This document shows, piece by piece, positions 41,048 to 48,770 of a DNA stretch of 64,000 bases. Below the pieces are notes generated by a model, which saw only the letters and a list, made by a program, of their open reading frames with translations, was not told where the DNA came from and searched no databases. Numbering within the stretch: the stretch's first letter is position 1; the number at the start of each line of letters is the position of its first letter. Both the position numbers and the translations under genes were made by a program. Origin of the DNA: Actinopolyspora mzabensis (lineage in GTDB: Bacteria; Actinomycetota; Actinomycetes; Mycobacteriales; Pseudonocardiaceae); NCBI RefSeq assembly GCF_900101095.1, contig NZ_FNFM01000008.1:186001-250000 (forward strand). Direction: 5' to 3'.

Positions 41048-42088
41048 TCAGCTTGGCACCACCACGATCTTGCCGACGTAGTCGCCCGCGCGGAACCGCC
41101 GCTGTGCCGAGTGGATCTCGTCGAGCGAGTAGCGCTCCGCGACGCGCGGACGCGGTTCGCCCGCACGCGCCGCCGCCACGAGTTCGGCGAAGTGCGCGCG
41201 GGTGTGCATCGAGGATCCGATCAAGCTGAGGTTGTGCAGGTACAACCGGCGCAGGTCGAATTCGATCACCGCCTGGGCGATGGCCCCGGCGACGACGCAG
41301 CGGCCGTCGTCCCGCAGCAGCGACAGCAGGCGTCCCAGCTGCGGGCCGCCGACGACGTCGGCCACCGCGTCGAGCCCCTCGGGAGCGAACTCCCGCACCC
41401 GGTCGGTGAGATCGGCGGCGTCCCGCAGCGCCACCCGGTTCGCCCCGACAGCACGGACCTCGGCCTCCTTGCCGCCGCTGGTGATCGCCAGCACTTCCGC
41501 TCCGCGAGCGGCGGCCAGCTGGACCACGGCCAGCCCCACCCCGCCGGAAGCTCCGGTGACCAGGATCTTCTCGCCCGAAGTCACTCCGGCGCGTTCCAAC
41601 ATGCCCATCGCGGTGCCGTAGGCGATCGGCAGCGCGGCCAGTTCCTCGTCCGACAGCGGCGAGTCGGTCACGTCGTGGGCCTGCCGGTCGGCGACGAGCA
41701 CGTACTCGGCGAAACCACCGTCGTACTCACTGCCCAGCAGGCCGACGGGCGGGGCGTGGGGTCCTTCGTCCCGGTAGTCGGCCGGATCGACCAGTACCCG
41801 ACGCCCGACGCGCTCGCTCGGCACTCCGGCGCCGCCTGATTCGACCACGCCCGCCACGTCACCGCCCTGTATCCGGGGGAACGAGATCGGCCCGCGCCAT
41901 CCGGCGAGCGCGGTGGGGTCGCCGGGCAGGCCGTAGGCGCCCTCCCTGGTCCAGAGGTCGGTGTTGTTCAGGGCACCGGCACCTACCCGGACCAGCAGCT
42001 GCCCGGGGCCGGGCTCCGGGGTCGCCACGTCGTCGCGGTGTTCGAGCTTTTCGGGACCGCCGTGTCCAGTGAGCAGCACAGCGCGCAT
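41048..42088 (-). CDS. Zinc-type alcohol dehydrogenase-like quinone oxidoreductase (MDR)
   Basis: 346-residue medium-chain reductase. N-terminal catalytic domain with GALNNTDLWTREGAYGLPG, PRIQGGDVAGVVESGGAGV and FAEYVLV; Rossmann domain with VTGASGGVGLAVVQLAAARGA (NADPH binding) near residue 170; C-terminal GDYVGKIVVVPS. The catalytic-zinc cysteine of true alcohol dehydrogenases is replaced by Asn (NNTD), as in zeta-crystallin-like quinone reductases. GGAGG precedes ATG 42088. An AT-rich imperfect palindrome overlaps its promoter. Confidence 0.88.
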   Translation of the reverse strand: MRAVLLTGHGGPEKLEHRDDVATPEPGPGQLLVRVGAGALNNTDLWTREGAYGLPGDPTALAGWRGPISFPRIQGGDVAGVVESGGAGVPSERVGRRVLVDPADYRDEGPHAPPVGLLGSEYDGGFAEYVLVADRQAHDVTDSPLSDEELAALPIAYGTAMGMLERAGVTSGEKILVTGASGGVGLAVVQLAAARGAEVLAITSGGKEAEVRAVGANRVALRDAADLTDRVREFAPEGLDAVADVVGGPQLGRLLSLLRDDGRCVVAGAIAQAVIEFDLRRLYLHNLSLIGSSMHTRAHFAELVAAARAGEPRPRVAERYSLDEIHSAQRRFRAGDYVGKIVVVPS

Positions 42089-42100
42089 CGCACACCTCCA

Positions 42101-42122
42101 ATATATAGACAGGTCTGTATAT
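42101..42122. promoter_or_regulatory. Imperfect 22-base operator upstream of the oxidoreductase
   Basis: ATATATAGAC (42101-42110) and GTCTGTATAT (42113-42122) form a dyad around AG with one mismatched pair, 12 bases before the start codon and overlapping a TATATA-like -10 of the minus-strand promoter. It looks like a TetR-family site for the reductase. No regulator gene is adjacent. The rest of 42123-42440 shows nothing recognisable. Confidence 0.55.
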
Positions 42123-42440
42123 AAAACCTAGCATGTGACACGCGGAACTTCCGAGCGAAGACCGGCGCCAAGTCCTGCCCGGTGCTGTTCGACGAGAGCG
42201 TTCCACACCGGGGCCGAACTCCGACCGACGGGTGAACTGGTGGGCGGGTCCGTTCGCCACTCGTACCGGGCTCCGAACCTCACCGCCACGTACGGCCGCT
42301 GCCCGGCCCTGCCGTGAGCGTTCCTCGCGCGGCACTCGACCGACTCGGAGGCCGCCAGCGCCGAGCCATCCGACGAAACGCCCGGAGTACCCTGCGGGCA
42401 CCGCCCAGGTGACATCCGAAAAGCAGAAGGAGATCGACTG

Positions 42441-42911
42441 TTGTCGAGGATCGACGCTCGTCTCGTCGAGCTCGGGATCGAGCTCCCCGTCGTGGTCCCG
42501 CCGCTCGCCGCCTACACGCCCGCGGTCGTCGACGGTGACCACGTCCACGTCTCCGGCCAGCTCCCCATGGTCGACGGGGCACTGCCGGAGACCGGCAAAG
42601 TCGGCGAAGGGGCCGACCTCGTGACGGCCGAGGACGCCAAGGGTTACGCCCGCCGGTGCGCCCTCAACGGGTTGGCCGCGGCGAAGAGCGTCATCGGATC
42701 GCTCGACCGGATCACCCGCGTCGTCAAGGTCGTGGGGTTCGTGGCCTCGGACCCGTCCTTCACCGGGCAAGCGGCCGTGATCAACGGGGCCTCCGAGGTT
42801 CTCGGGGAGATCTTCGGCGATGCGGGAGTTCACGCGCGTTCAGCGGTGGGGATGGCCGTACTGCCGTTCGACTCCCCCGTCGAGGTCGAGTTGATCTTGA
42901 CTATCGAGTAG
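42441..42911 (+). CDS. RidA-family protein
   Basis: 156 residues of the YjgF/YER057c/UK114 family: VDGDHVHVSGQLPMVDGALPETG by eye, KGYARRCALNGLAAAKSVIG, and HARSAVGMAVLPFDSPVEVELILTIE. Family members hydrolyse reactive enamine/imine intermediates released by PLP enzymes; this long, C-terminally marked form (GMAVLP.DSPVE) is the YjgH/TCP-14-like branch whose activity is less clear. TTG 42441 follows GGAG. Two PLP enzymes lie within 5 kb, but no operon links them. Confidence 0.88.
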   Translation: MSRIDARLVELGIELPVVVPPLAAYTPAVVDGDHVHVSGQLPMVDGALPETGKVGEGADLVTAEDAKGYARRCALNGLAAAKSVIGSLDRITRVVKVVGFVASDPSFTGQAAVINGASEVLGEIFGDAGVHARSAVGMAVLPFDSPVEVELILTIE

Positions 42912-43124
42912 CTCCGGCTCCGAACGAGGGAAAGGCCAGGGGCACCGTGCGGGCGTCCGGCCTCCCCTCGGTTCGCGGCGCGAAGTTCGCTCGCCGTGGC
43001 CCGCCTTTTCCGACCTCCTTCAGCCGCCGCAACGGCCCGCGTGGCGGTTGACGTCGTCGGTCTGCCGTGGGACGTGAAGACGTCCCCGCGGTGCACGCCT
43101 CGAGTCGTGGGCAGCGCCGATCAG

Positions 43125-43991
43125 TCAATCGATCCGCGCCGCACCACCCGTAACGACGATGCCTCCCGTATCGGGCACCGTCACTCGCAGCAGGCTCGGA
43201 CGCCCGACGTGATCACCCTGCCGGATCCGGAATCGGGCGGGCGGCTTCACCGCGCCGACAGCTCTCAGGTACGCCCCTGTCGCCGCCGCGGCGGCGCCCG
43301 TTGCAGGGTCTTCCGTGATATCGCCGACCGGGAAAAGGTTGCGTGCGGCGAACTCGCTCCCATCCAGTGGGTACAGCACGGTCACCGTGGCCGCCCAGCC
43401 ACGTTCGTCCATCAGCTCTCGCATCCGCGACGGATCGAAGTCGAACGAGTCGAAGATGTCGCGGCTTCCCAGGACGATGACCGGATGGACGTTTCCGGCG
43501 AACGAAAGCCGAGGCGGACAGGTCGAATCGAGATCGGCCCGACCGAGACCGAGCAGCGACAGCAATCGGTCGACGATGTCGTCGCCCATCGGCGTCACCG
43601 AAGGTTCGACGCTGGTGAAGGAGGCGGTGATCTCGCCGCTGGCCGTCTCGGCGGTTTCGATGGCGACCTCGCCGACCGCCGTGTCGAACAGCAACCGGCC
43701 GGTGCCGTGGCGATCGGCGAGCGCCACGGCGGTGGCGACCGTCGCGTGGCCGCAGAACGGCACTTCCGCGTCGGGCGAGAAATAGCGGATGCTGACCCTC
43801 CTGGGGCCGTCGGCCTCCGCGGGCTCCCGGATGTCGAGCACGAACGCCGTTTCCGAGTAGCCGGTCTCTGCGGCGAGCGCGAGCATCGCGGTCTCGTCGA
43901 GCCCGGCCGCGTCGAGCACGACTCCGGCGGGATTTCCACCGTTCCGCGCGGAAGGGGCGGGGAAGGCGCTGAAGCGCAGCACGTCCGTCAC
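43125..43991 (-). CDS. PhzF-family isomerase-like protein
   Basis: 288 residues with the PhzF/diaminopimelate-epimerase fold in two halves. FSAFPAPSARNGGNPAGVVL opens the first half, AAETGYSETAFVLD carries the conserved glutamate region, and RYFSPDAEVPFCGHATVATAVAL the hinge typical of the family; EDPATGAAAAATGAYL is the second-half counterpart. Family members shift double bonds in phenazine or related pathways, but most chromosomal ones are of unknown substrate. No phenazine genes are near. ATG 43991; the 264-base gap upstream has no recognised element. Confidence 0.87.
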   Translation of the reverse strand: MTDVLRFSAFPAPSARNGGNPAGVVLDAAGLDETAMLALAAETGYSETAFVLDIREPAEADGPRRVSIRYFSPDAEVPFCGHATVATAVALADRHGTGRLLFDTAVGEVAIETAETASGEITASFTSVEPSVTPMGDDIVDRLLSLLGLGRADLDSTCPPRLSFAGNVHPVIVLGSRDIFDSFDFDPSRMRELMDERGWAATVTVLYPLDGSEFAARNLFPVGDITEDPATGAAAAATGAYLRAVGAVKPPARFRIRQGDHVGRPSLLRVTVPDTGGIVVTGGAARID

Positions 43992-44255
43992 GAGGACAGC
44001 ATGCCCCGGATCAGCGCCTCGGTGTTCTCGATGTCAGGGATTTCACCAGCTATCGCCGAACCCGGCCCGTTCCGGCCGAAGCCTCGATGAGCAGCACGTT
44101 GCCACCGCCGCGTGCGCCCGGCCGCACAACGGCCAAGTCCTCTCGGAAGGCGATTTCGCGATCAGCCGATCTCGGACCGACTCCTCGAGCCCCGATACGA
44201 GCCCGGTGGGACACGCACCCCGCCCCGAGGAAGTCAGCACCGGGACAGCTCCGGG

Positions 44256-44618
44256 TTACTCCGAGCGCACGGCGGCCAGCACGTCCGGGGTGACCGGATC
44301 CCGGATGTCCTCGAAGTCGTGGTGGTTGTCGAGATACCGGGTCACGAACGGGCAGACGGCGGCGATCCGCATCCCGGCCGCCCGCGTCCGCCGCAGCGCG
44401 CCCGAGATCAGCTCGCTGCCCAAACCACGACCGGCGAAGTCGTCGCCGATCTCGGTGTGCACGAAGACCCGCTGCTCCCCGCGATCGAGATACCGCGTGA
44501 GCCCCGCCCGCACGCCGTCGACACTGATCTCGTAGCGATTCCGGGACGGCACGTCGACCACCGAAACCTCGGACGGCGGATTCTCGGCCGGTGTGCTGTC
44601 ACGCTGTTCCTCGGACAT
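44256..44618 (-). CDS. Small Gcn5-like N-acetyltransferase (YjdJ/DUF1938-like GNAT)
   Basis: 120 residues of the short GNAT family (PF14542 type): RNRYEISVDGVRAGLTRYLD, VFVHTEIGDDFAGRGLGSEL with the acetyl-CoA loop, and MRIAAVCPFVTRYLDNHHDF. These minimal acetyltransferases are widespread and usually uncharacterised. ATG 44618 is selected because homology starts shortly after; the frame extends upstream across the divergent pirin gene and is not credible there. It shares a 66-base divergent region with the pirin gene. Confidence 0.85.
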   Translation of the reverse strand: MSEEQRDSTPAENPPSEVSVVDVPSRNRYEISVDGVRAGLTRYLDRGEQRVFVHTEIGDDFAGRGLGSELISGALRRTRAAGMRIAAVCPFVTRYLDNHHDFEDIRDPVTPDVLAAVRSE

Positions 44619-44684
44619 TCCGCCACTATGCCGCACACTGGTGGCGAGCACGACCGGCACCACTACTTCGACGGCCAGGACGCG

Positions 44685-45704
44685 ATGAGCAACCTCGATA
44701 CCGCACCAACCGAGTTGACCTGCACCAACGCCGACGACCAGGCAGGGCGGGCGTGGCTGCTGCGGCCCCGCGAGGTCCCGCTGGGCGGGCCGCGGGCGAT
44801 GACGGTGCGCCGCACGCTGCCGCAACGGGCGCGGTCGCTGATCGGGGCGTGGTGCTTCGTCGACCACTACGGCCCCGACGAGGTGTCCGGGGGCGGTGGC
44901 ATGCGGGTGCCCGGACACCCGCACACCGGACTGCAGACCGTCTCGTGGTTGTTCAGCGGCGAGGTCGAGCACCGCGACACGCTCGGAACGCACGCCCTCG
45001 TGCGGCCGGGTGAGCTAAACCTGATGACGGCGGGCTCGGGCATCGCCCACTCCGAGTACTCCACATCGGACACCGAAGTGCTGCACGGGGCGCAGCTCTG
45101 GGTGGCGCTGCCCGAACGCCACCGGTTCACCGACGCGGCGTTCGACAACTACGCACCGCCGGTTCTGGAGCGGGACGGCGCGCGCGTGTCGGTCTTCCTG
45201 GGCAGCCTGCTCGGGCAGACCTCGCCGGTGCCGACCTACACCCCGCTGCTCGGTGCCGAGATCACGCTACCGCCCGGCGGGAGCCTGGATCTGGACATCG
45301 ACCCCGCTTTCGAACACGGCGTGCTCGTCGACACCGGCGAGGTGACCGTGGCCGGGGTGGCCGCGAGCGCGGGCGAGCTGGTCTGCCAGGACGCCGGGCC
45401 GGAACGACTCACGTTGCGTGCGGGAGCGGCTGAGCGGGCACGGGTGCTGCTGCTCGGCGGGCAACCGCTCGGGGAGCGGATCGTGATGTGGTGGAACTTC
45501 ATCGGGCGCAGCCACGAGGAGATCGCGGCGTTCCGCGAGCGGTGGCAGCACGAACGCGAGCAGCCGGATTCCGGGGAGGACCGGGATGCCCAGGCGTCGG
45601 GGCAGTACGGGGCGTCGCGGCAGTACGGCCAGTTCCCGACGCAGTGGGAGGCGACCCTGCCCGCTCCGGAGCTTCCCAACGCGCGGCTGAAGCCCCGCGA
45701 GTGA
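44685..45704 (+). CDS. Pirin-family bicupin
   Basis: 339 residues. The N-terminal cupin carries the pirin metal motif GMRVPGHPHTGLQTVSWLFS and EVEHRDTLGTHALVRPGELN, with LMTAGSGIAHSEYST following; the C-terminal cupin ends in HVL-type ARVLLLGGQPLGERIVMWWNFIGRSHEEI. Pirins bind iron and some have quercetinase activity; others act in regulation. Beyond the cupins there is a polar tail of about 50 residues. ATG 44685 (after an AGGA site) is chosen; upstream in-frame sequence overlaps the divergent GNAT gene. Confidence 0.9.
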   Translation: MSNLDTAPTELTCTNADDQAGRAWLLRPREVPLGGPRAMTVRRTLPQRARSLIGAWCFVDHYGPDEVSGGGGMRVPGHPHTGLQTVSWLFSGEVEHRDTLGTHALVRPGELNLMTAGSGIAHSEYSTSDTEVLHGAQLWVALPERHRFTDAAFDNYAPPVLERDGARVSVFLGSLLGQTSPVPTYTPLLGAEITLPPGGSLDLDIDPAFEHGVLVDTGEVTVAGVAASAGELVCQDAGPERLTLRAGAAERARVLLLGGQPLGERIVMWWNFIGRSHEEIAAFRERWQHEREQPDSGEDRDAQASGQYGASRQYGQFPTQWEATLPAPELPNARLKPRE

Positions 45705-45782
45705 GTGGTTCGGCTCCGGTTGTGCGTGGTGATCACTTCCGGCGAGCCGCTCACCAGTAGGGACTACTGGGAGCCCGACGTA

Positions 45783-46217
45783 CTACTGGGAGCCGAGGTC
45801 CGGAATGGTGATCGTGCCGTCCTCGGCGATCGGGAAGCCCGGGTTGTACGCGATCTCCCAGGCGTGCCCGTCGAGGTCGGTGAACACCCCGGCGTAACCA
45901 CCGTAGAACGTCTCGGCGGCGGGCCGGGTCACCGTGGCGCCCGCCCGACGTGCGGTTTCCAGGACCTCGTCGACCTCCGATTCGGAACGAACGTTGTGCG
46001 CGAGGCAGACACCGCCGAACCCGCCGTCCCGCTCACCGGTGAGGCCGGTGTCCGCCGCGAGCTCGTCCCTGCCCCAGAGCACGAACGCGCCGCCGGGGGT
46101 GCGGAAGAAGACGGTCCGTTCGAGCTCCTGGCCCCGCCACCCCAACCGCTCGTAGAACTCCTTGGCACGCCGCACGTCTGTGACGCCGAGGGTGACCAGG
46201 CTGATCCGCTGTTCCAT
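45783..46217 (-). CDS. VOC/glyoxalase-family protein
   Basis: 144 residues with the vicinal-oxygen-chelate fold: ISLVTLGVTDVRRAKEFYER at the start, GGAFVLWGRDELAAD in the first module, and GYAGVFTDLDGHAWEIAYNP at the end, where the Glu/His would hold the metal. This subgroup often handles resistance or detoxification, but the ligand is unknown. It is convergent with the pirin gene and divergent from the methyltransferase at 46390; between the last two is an inverted repeat at 46325-46355. Confidence 0.87.
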   Translation of the reverse strand: MEQRISLVTLGVTDVRRAKEFYERLGWRGQELERTVFFRTPGGAFVLWGRDELAADTGLTGERDGGFGGVCLAHNVRSESEVDEVLETARRAGATVTRPAAETFYGGYAGVFTDLDGHAWEIAYNPGFPIAEDGTITIPDLGSQ

Positions 46218-46324
46218 GCGGCGAATCTAGCGCGCGGAACCGACCATCGCCCGATGGTCGGGCCTGCCGCGAGTCGGCCGGGCCGGGGAAAGAGCCACGA
46301 CAGTCGCGCGAGTAGCGGTGGTTG

Positions 46325-46355
46325 CCGAGATTTCGCGTGCCCGACACGAAATCGG
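46325..46355. promoter_or_regulatory. Inverted repeat between VOC and methyltransferase genes
   Basis: CCGAGATTTCGCGTG (46325-46339) and CACGAAATCGG (46345-46355) are inverse with small gaps. It resembles the dispersed palindrome family (ATTTCGCG / CGAAAT) but its arms are differently spaced, so it may instead be a local operator 35 bases before the methyltransferase start. Confidence 0.35.
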
Positions 46356-46389
46356 CTCACACAGCGTGGAACAGTGCCTATTATCCGGG

Positions 46390-47049
46390 ATGCGCGATCA
46401 CGGAACCGGAACTCTCCTCGCGGAGCAGATCGACTACTACCGCGCGGCGGCCCCGGAGTACTTCCAAGGAGCACTCGACTTTCCCGGCCTGGACGAGTTC
46501 GAGCGGGCGCTGGCGGAGTTCGCGCCGAGCGGCGACGTGCTGGAACTGGCGTGCGGCCCGGGCACGTGGACCCCGGAGCTGGCGCGGCACGCGAGCACGC
46601 TGACCGCCGTCGACTCCTCCCCCGAGATGCTGCGCGTGGCGCGGGAAAGAACCCCCGACCAGCACGTCCGGTTCGAGCTGGGCGACCTGTTCGACTGGCG
46701 AGCGGAACGGCGTTACGACGTGGTGTTCTTCGGTTTCTGGATCTCGCACGTGCCGCTCGACCGCTTCGCGGATTTCTGGGCGCTGGTGGCCGGCTGCCTC
46801 GCGCCGGGTGGACGGGTGCTGTTCATCGACGACGCGCACCGCACTCCCGACGAGCTGATCGAGGGTGAGGGATCGTCGACCATCCGCCGCAGGCTGAGCG
46901 ACGGCACCCAGCACCGGGCGGTGAAGGTGCCGCACGAACCCGCCGAGCTGCAGGACCGCCTCACCGGCCTCGGCTGGGACATCGAGGTGCGCCCCACCTC
47001 CGGGCCGTTCTACTGGGGTCACGGGCAACCGGTTCAGTCAGCGGCGTGA
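46390..47049 (+). CDS. Class I SAM-dependent methyltransferase
   Basis: 219 residues, Rossmann-like methyltransferase. Motif I VLELACGPGTWTPELARHA binds SAM; LTAVDSSPEMLRVAR carries the acidic ribose-binding residue; YDVVFFGFWISHVPLDRFADF is the post-II region, and GCLAPGGRVLFIDDAHRTPD motif III. Substrates of this general class cannot be deduced. ATG 46390 (MRDHGTGTLLAEQIDYYRAA) is chosen; GTG 46318 is in frame but overlaps the inverted repeat at 46325. Confidence 0.85.
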   Translation: MRDHGTGTLLAEQIDYYRAAAPEYFQGALDFPGLDEFERALAEFAPSGDVLELACGPGTWTPELARHASTLTAVDSSPEMLRVARERTPDQHVRFELGDLFDWRAERRYDVVFFGFWISHVPLDRFADFWALVAGCLAPGGRVLFIDDAHRTPDELIEGEGSSTIRRRLSDGTQHRAVKVPHEPAELQDRLTGLGWDIEVRPTSGPFYWGHGQPVQSAA

Positions 47050-47240
47050 CACGGTAAGGCCAGTGGGGATGGTTCGGCCGTTCGGCGCGCTGAGCGGGTG
47101 AAGGAGCACGAGTCCGTGCCCACTGCGGCTCGGCATCACCCGTACGGGGTTCACCGGGCCGATTGGCGGAGCGCCGCTTACTCACCTGGTCGTGCGACTC
47201 CAGGATGGTGAACCGGGCACGACCGGGAGCAGCGCCTCCC

Positions 47241-48746
47241 CTATTCCTGGTCGGAGCCGGTGGTGAGCGTGCCGCGCGCGAAGGTGCCGAGGATGCGCTG
47301 GTGGGTCTGGCGGGGCAGGTGCCGGTTGCCCGGCTCGCCGAACGGGGTGCCCGGCCGGACCGGGGCCTCGCCGAGCAGTTCGTCGATGCCGGTCCGGGTG
47401 ACCATCAGCAGCCCGTGGGTGGCGCGAGTGCAGGTCACGGCCAGCCTGCCGAAGGCCGAGTTGAACTCGTCCAGCCGCGCGGCCCCGCTCAACGGGTGAA
47501 TCGCGACCGTGAGGCGGTTCGTCTGCCCCTGCCACGAGTCCACCGTCGAGGCCACGACCTCGCTCTCGCGCAGCGAGTACTTCTTCCGCAGCCGCTCGGC
47601 GACATCGGTGGCGTCGTCCACCGCCTGGTTGCGCGTAGCCAGGATCGCGACCAGCGGATCGCCGGAATCCGCACCGGGACGTGCCGTGAGCGTGTTCCCC
47701 GTCGGAGCACCCGCGGCGTCGTACTCGGCGTGTTCGAGCGCGAACCCGGCGGCGAACAGCTCGTCGAGCAGCGATTCGACCGCTGCCAGCAGCGGCGGGT
47801 CCACATCGGCCGCCTCGGGCTCGGGCAGCCCGTCGACCTCGAGCAGCGTCGGCACGCCGGTACCGACCTGCCGCCAGATCGCGGCCGAATCGCCGGTGAG
47901 CTCCTCGGCGACCAGCGCCCTCTCCCCCGGCGCCGCCACGCAGTCGAGTTCATCCCACTCGGGGTAGAACGCCCGCCACAGCTCGAGGTGCCCGGCGGCG
48001 GGCCGCCATACCGCCGGTAGTTCGACGGCCCAGGTGCGCTCGTCACCCTCGTAGTCGGTGGGCCAGGCGCGGTACGGATTGAAACCCGGATCGCCCCGCC
48101 ACGGGTTCGCGCCCACCTCCAGCGGCGGGAGCTGCCCCACGTCACCGACCCCGACCGTGATCGGGGCCGCCTTCGCAACCCTGTCGAACAGGTGGTGCGG
48201 CAGCTGCCACGCCTCGTCGACGAACAGCACGTCGAACACGGCCTCGCCGTTGTGACCGGGGCCGAGGTGCTCGGCCAGCCGGTCCAGCTCGCGGGGCGTG
48301 CCGAGCCGGTGCGCGGTCGAGATCACCACCTCGCACTCGGCCGGTATGTCCGAAGCCTTGGTGACCACGGTGGAGTGGGAACCCGCGTCCTCGGGCACCT
48401 CCCGGTACCGGTCCTTACCGACGAACAGGCAGACCCGATCCGCGCCGAGGAACCGCCCCAGCGCGGCCGCGAGCGGATGGATCTGCTTGTTCGTGAAGGC
48501 GGTGATGACCACGCGAGCGCACTCGGGCCGCTCGACGGCATCGGCCACCAGCTTCCGCAGGATGAAGGACTTGCCCGCACCCGCCGCGGCCTTGAGCAGC
48601 AGCCGATCCAGCTGGGCGGTGCCGGACAGCGTGTCGCGCAGCACCCGGATCGCCTCGTCCGCCACGGCGGCGTTGCCCGCCGCCGCCCGCTCGTGGTGCA
48701 CGCGATCGGCGACGCTGTCCTCCGGTTGGCGGAACTCGACCGTCAC
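47241..48746 (-). CDS. Superfamily 1 helicase-like ATPase
   Basis: 501 residues with a compact SF1 helicase core. Motif I LLKAAAGAGKSFILRKLV (about residue 55), motif II VLFVDEAWQLPHHL (about 175), motif III VGVGDVGQLPPLEVG, and the C-terminal motifs STVDSWQGQTNRLTVAIHPL (V) and VTCTRATHGLLMVTR (VI). It begins 24 bases after the stop of the 940-residue protein, so the two are an operon and likely a complex or a split version of helicase-nuclease fusions. It is shorter than UvrD/RecD-type proteins and lacks obvious accessory domains. ATP-dependent DNA or RNA unwinding is inferred. Confidence 0.82.
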   Translation of the reverse strand: MTVEFRQPEDSVADRVHHERAAAGNAAVADEAIRVLRDTLSGTAQLDRLLLKAAAGAGKSFILRKLVADAVERPECARVVITAFTNKQIHPLAAALGRFLGADRVCLFVGKDRYREVPEDAGSHSTVVTKASDIPAECEVVISTAHRLGTPRELDRLAEHLGPGHNGEAVFDVLFVDEAWQLPHHLFDRVAKAAPITVGVGDVGQLPPLEVGANPWRGDPGFNPYRAWPTDYEGDERTWAVELPAVWRPAAGHLELWRAFYPEWDELDCVAAPGERALVAEELTGDSAAIWRQVGTGVPTLLEVDGLPEPEAADVDPPLLAAVESLLDELFAAGFALEHAEYDAAGAPTGNTLTARPGADSGDPLVAILATRNQAVDDATDVAERLRKKYSLRESEVVASTVDSWQGQTNRLTVAIHPLSGAARLDEFNSAFGRLAVTCTRATHGLLMVTRTGIDELLGEAPVRPGTPFGEPGNRHLPRQTHQRILGTFARGTLTTGSDQE

Positions 48747-48770
48747 GTCGTCACTCCAGCTCGCACGCGG

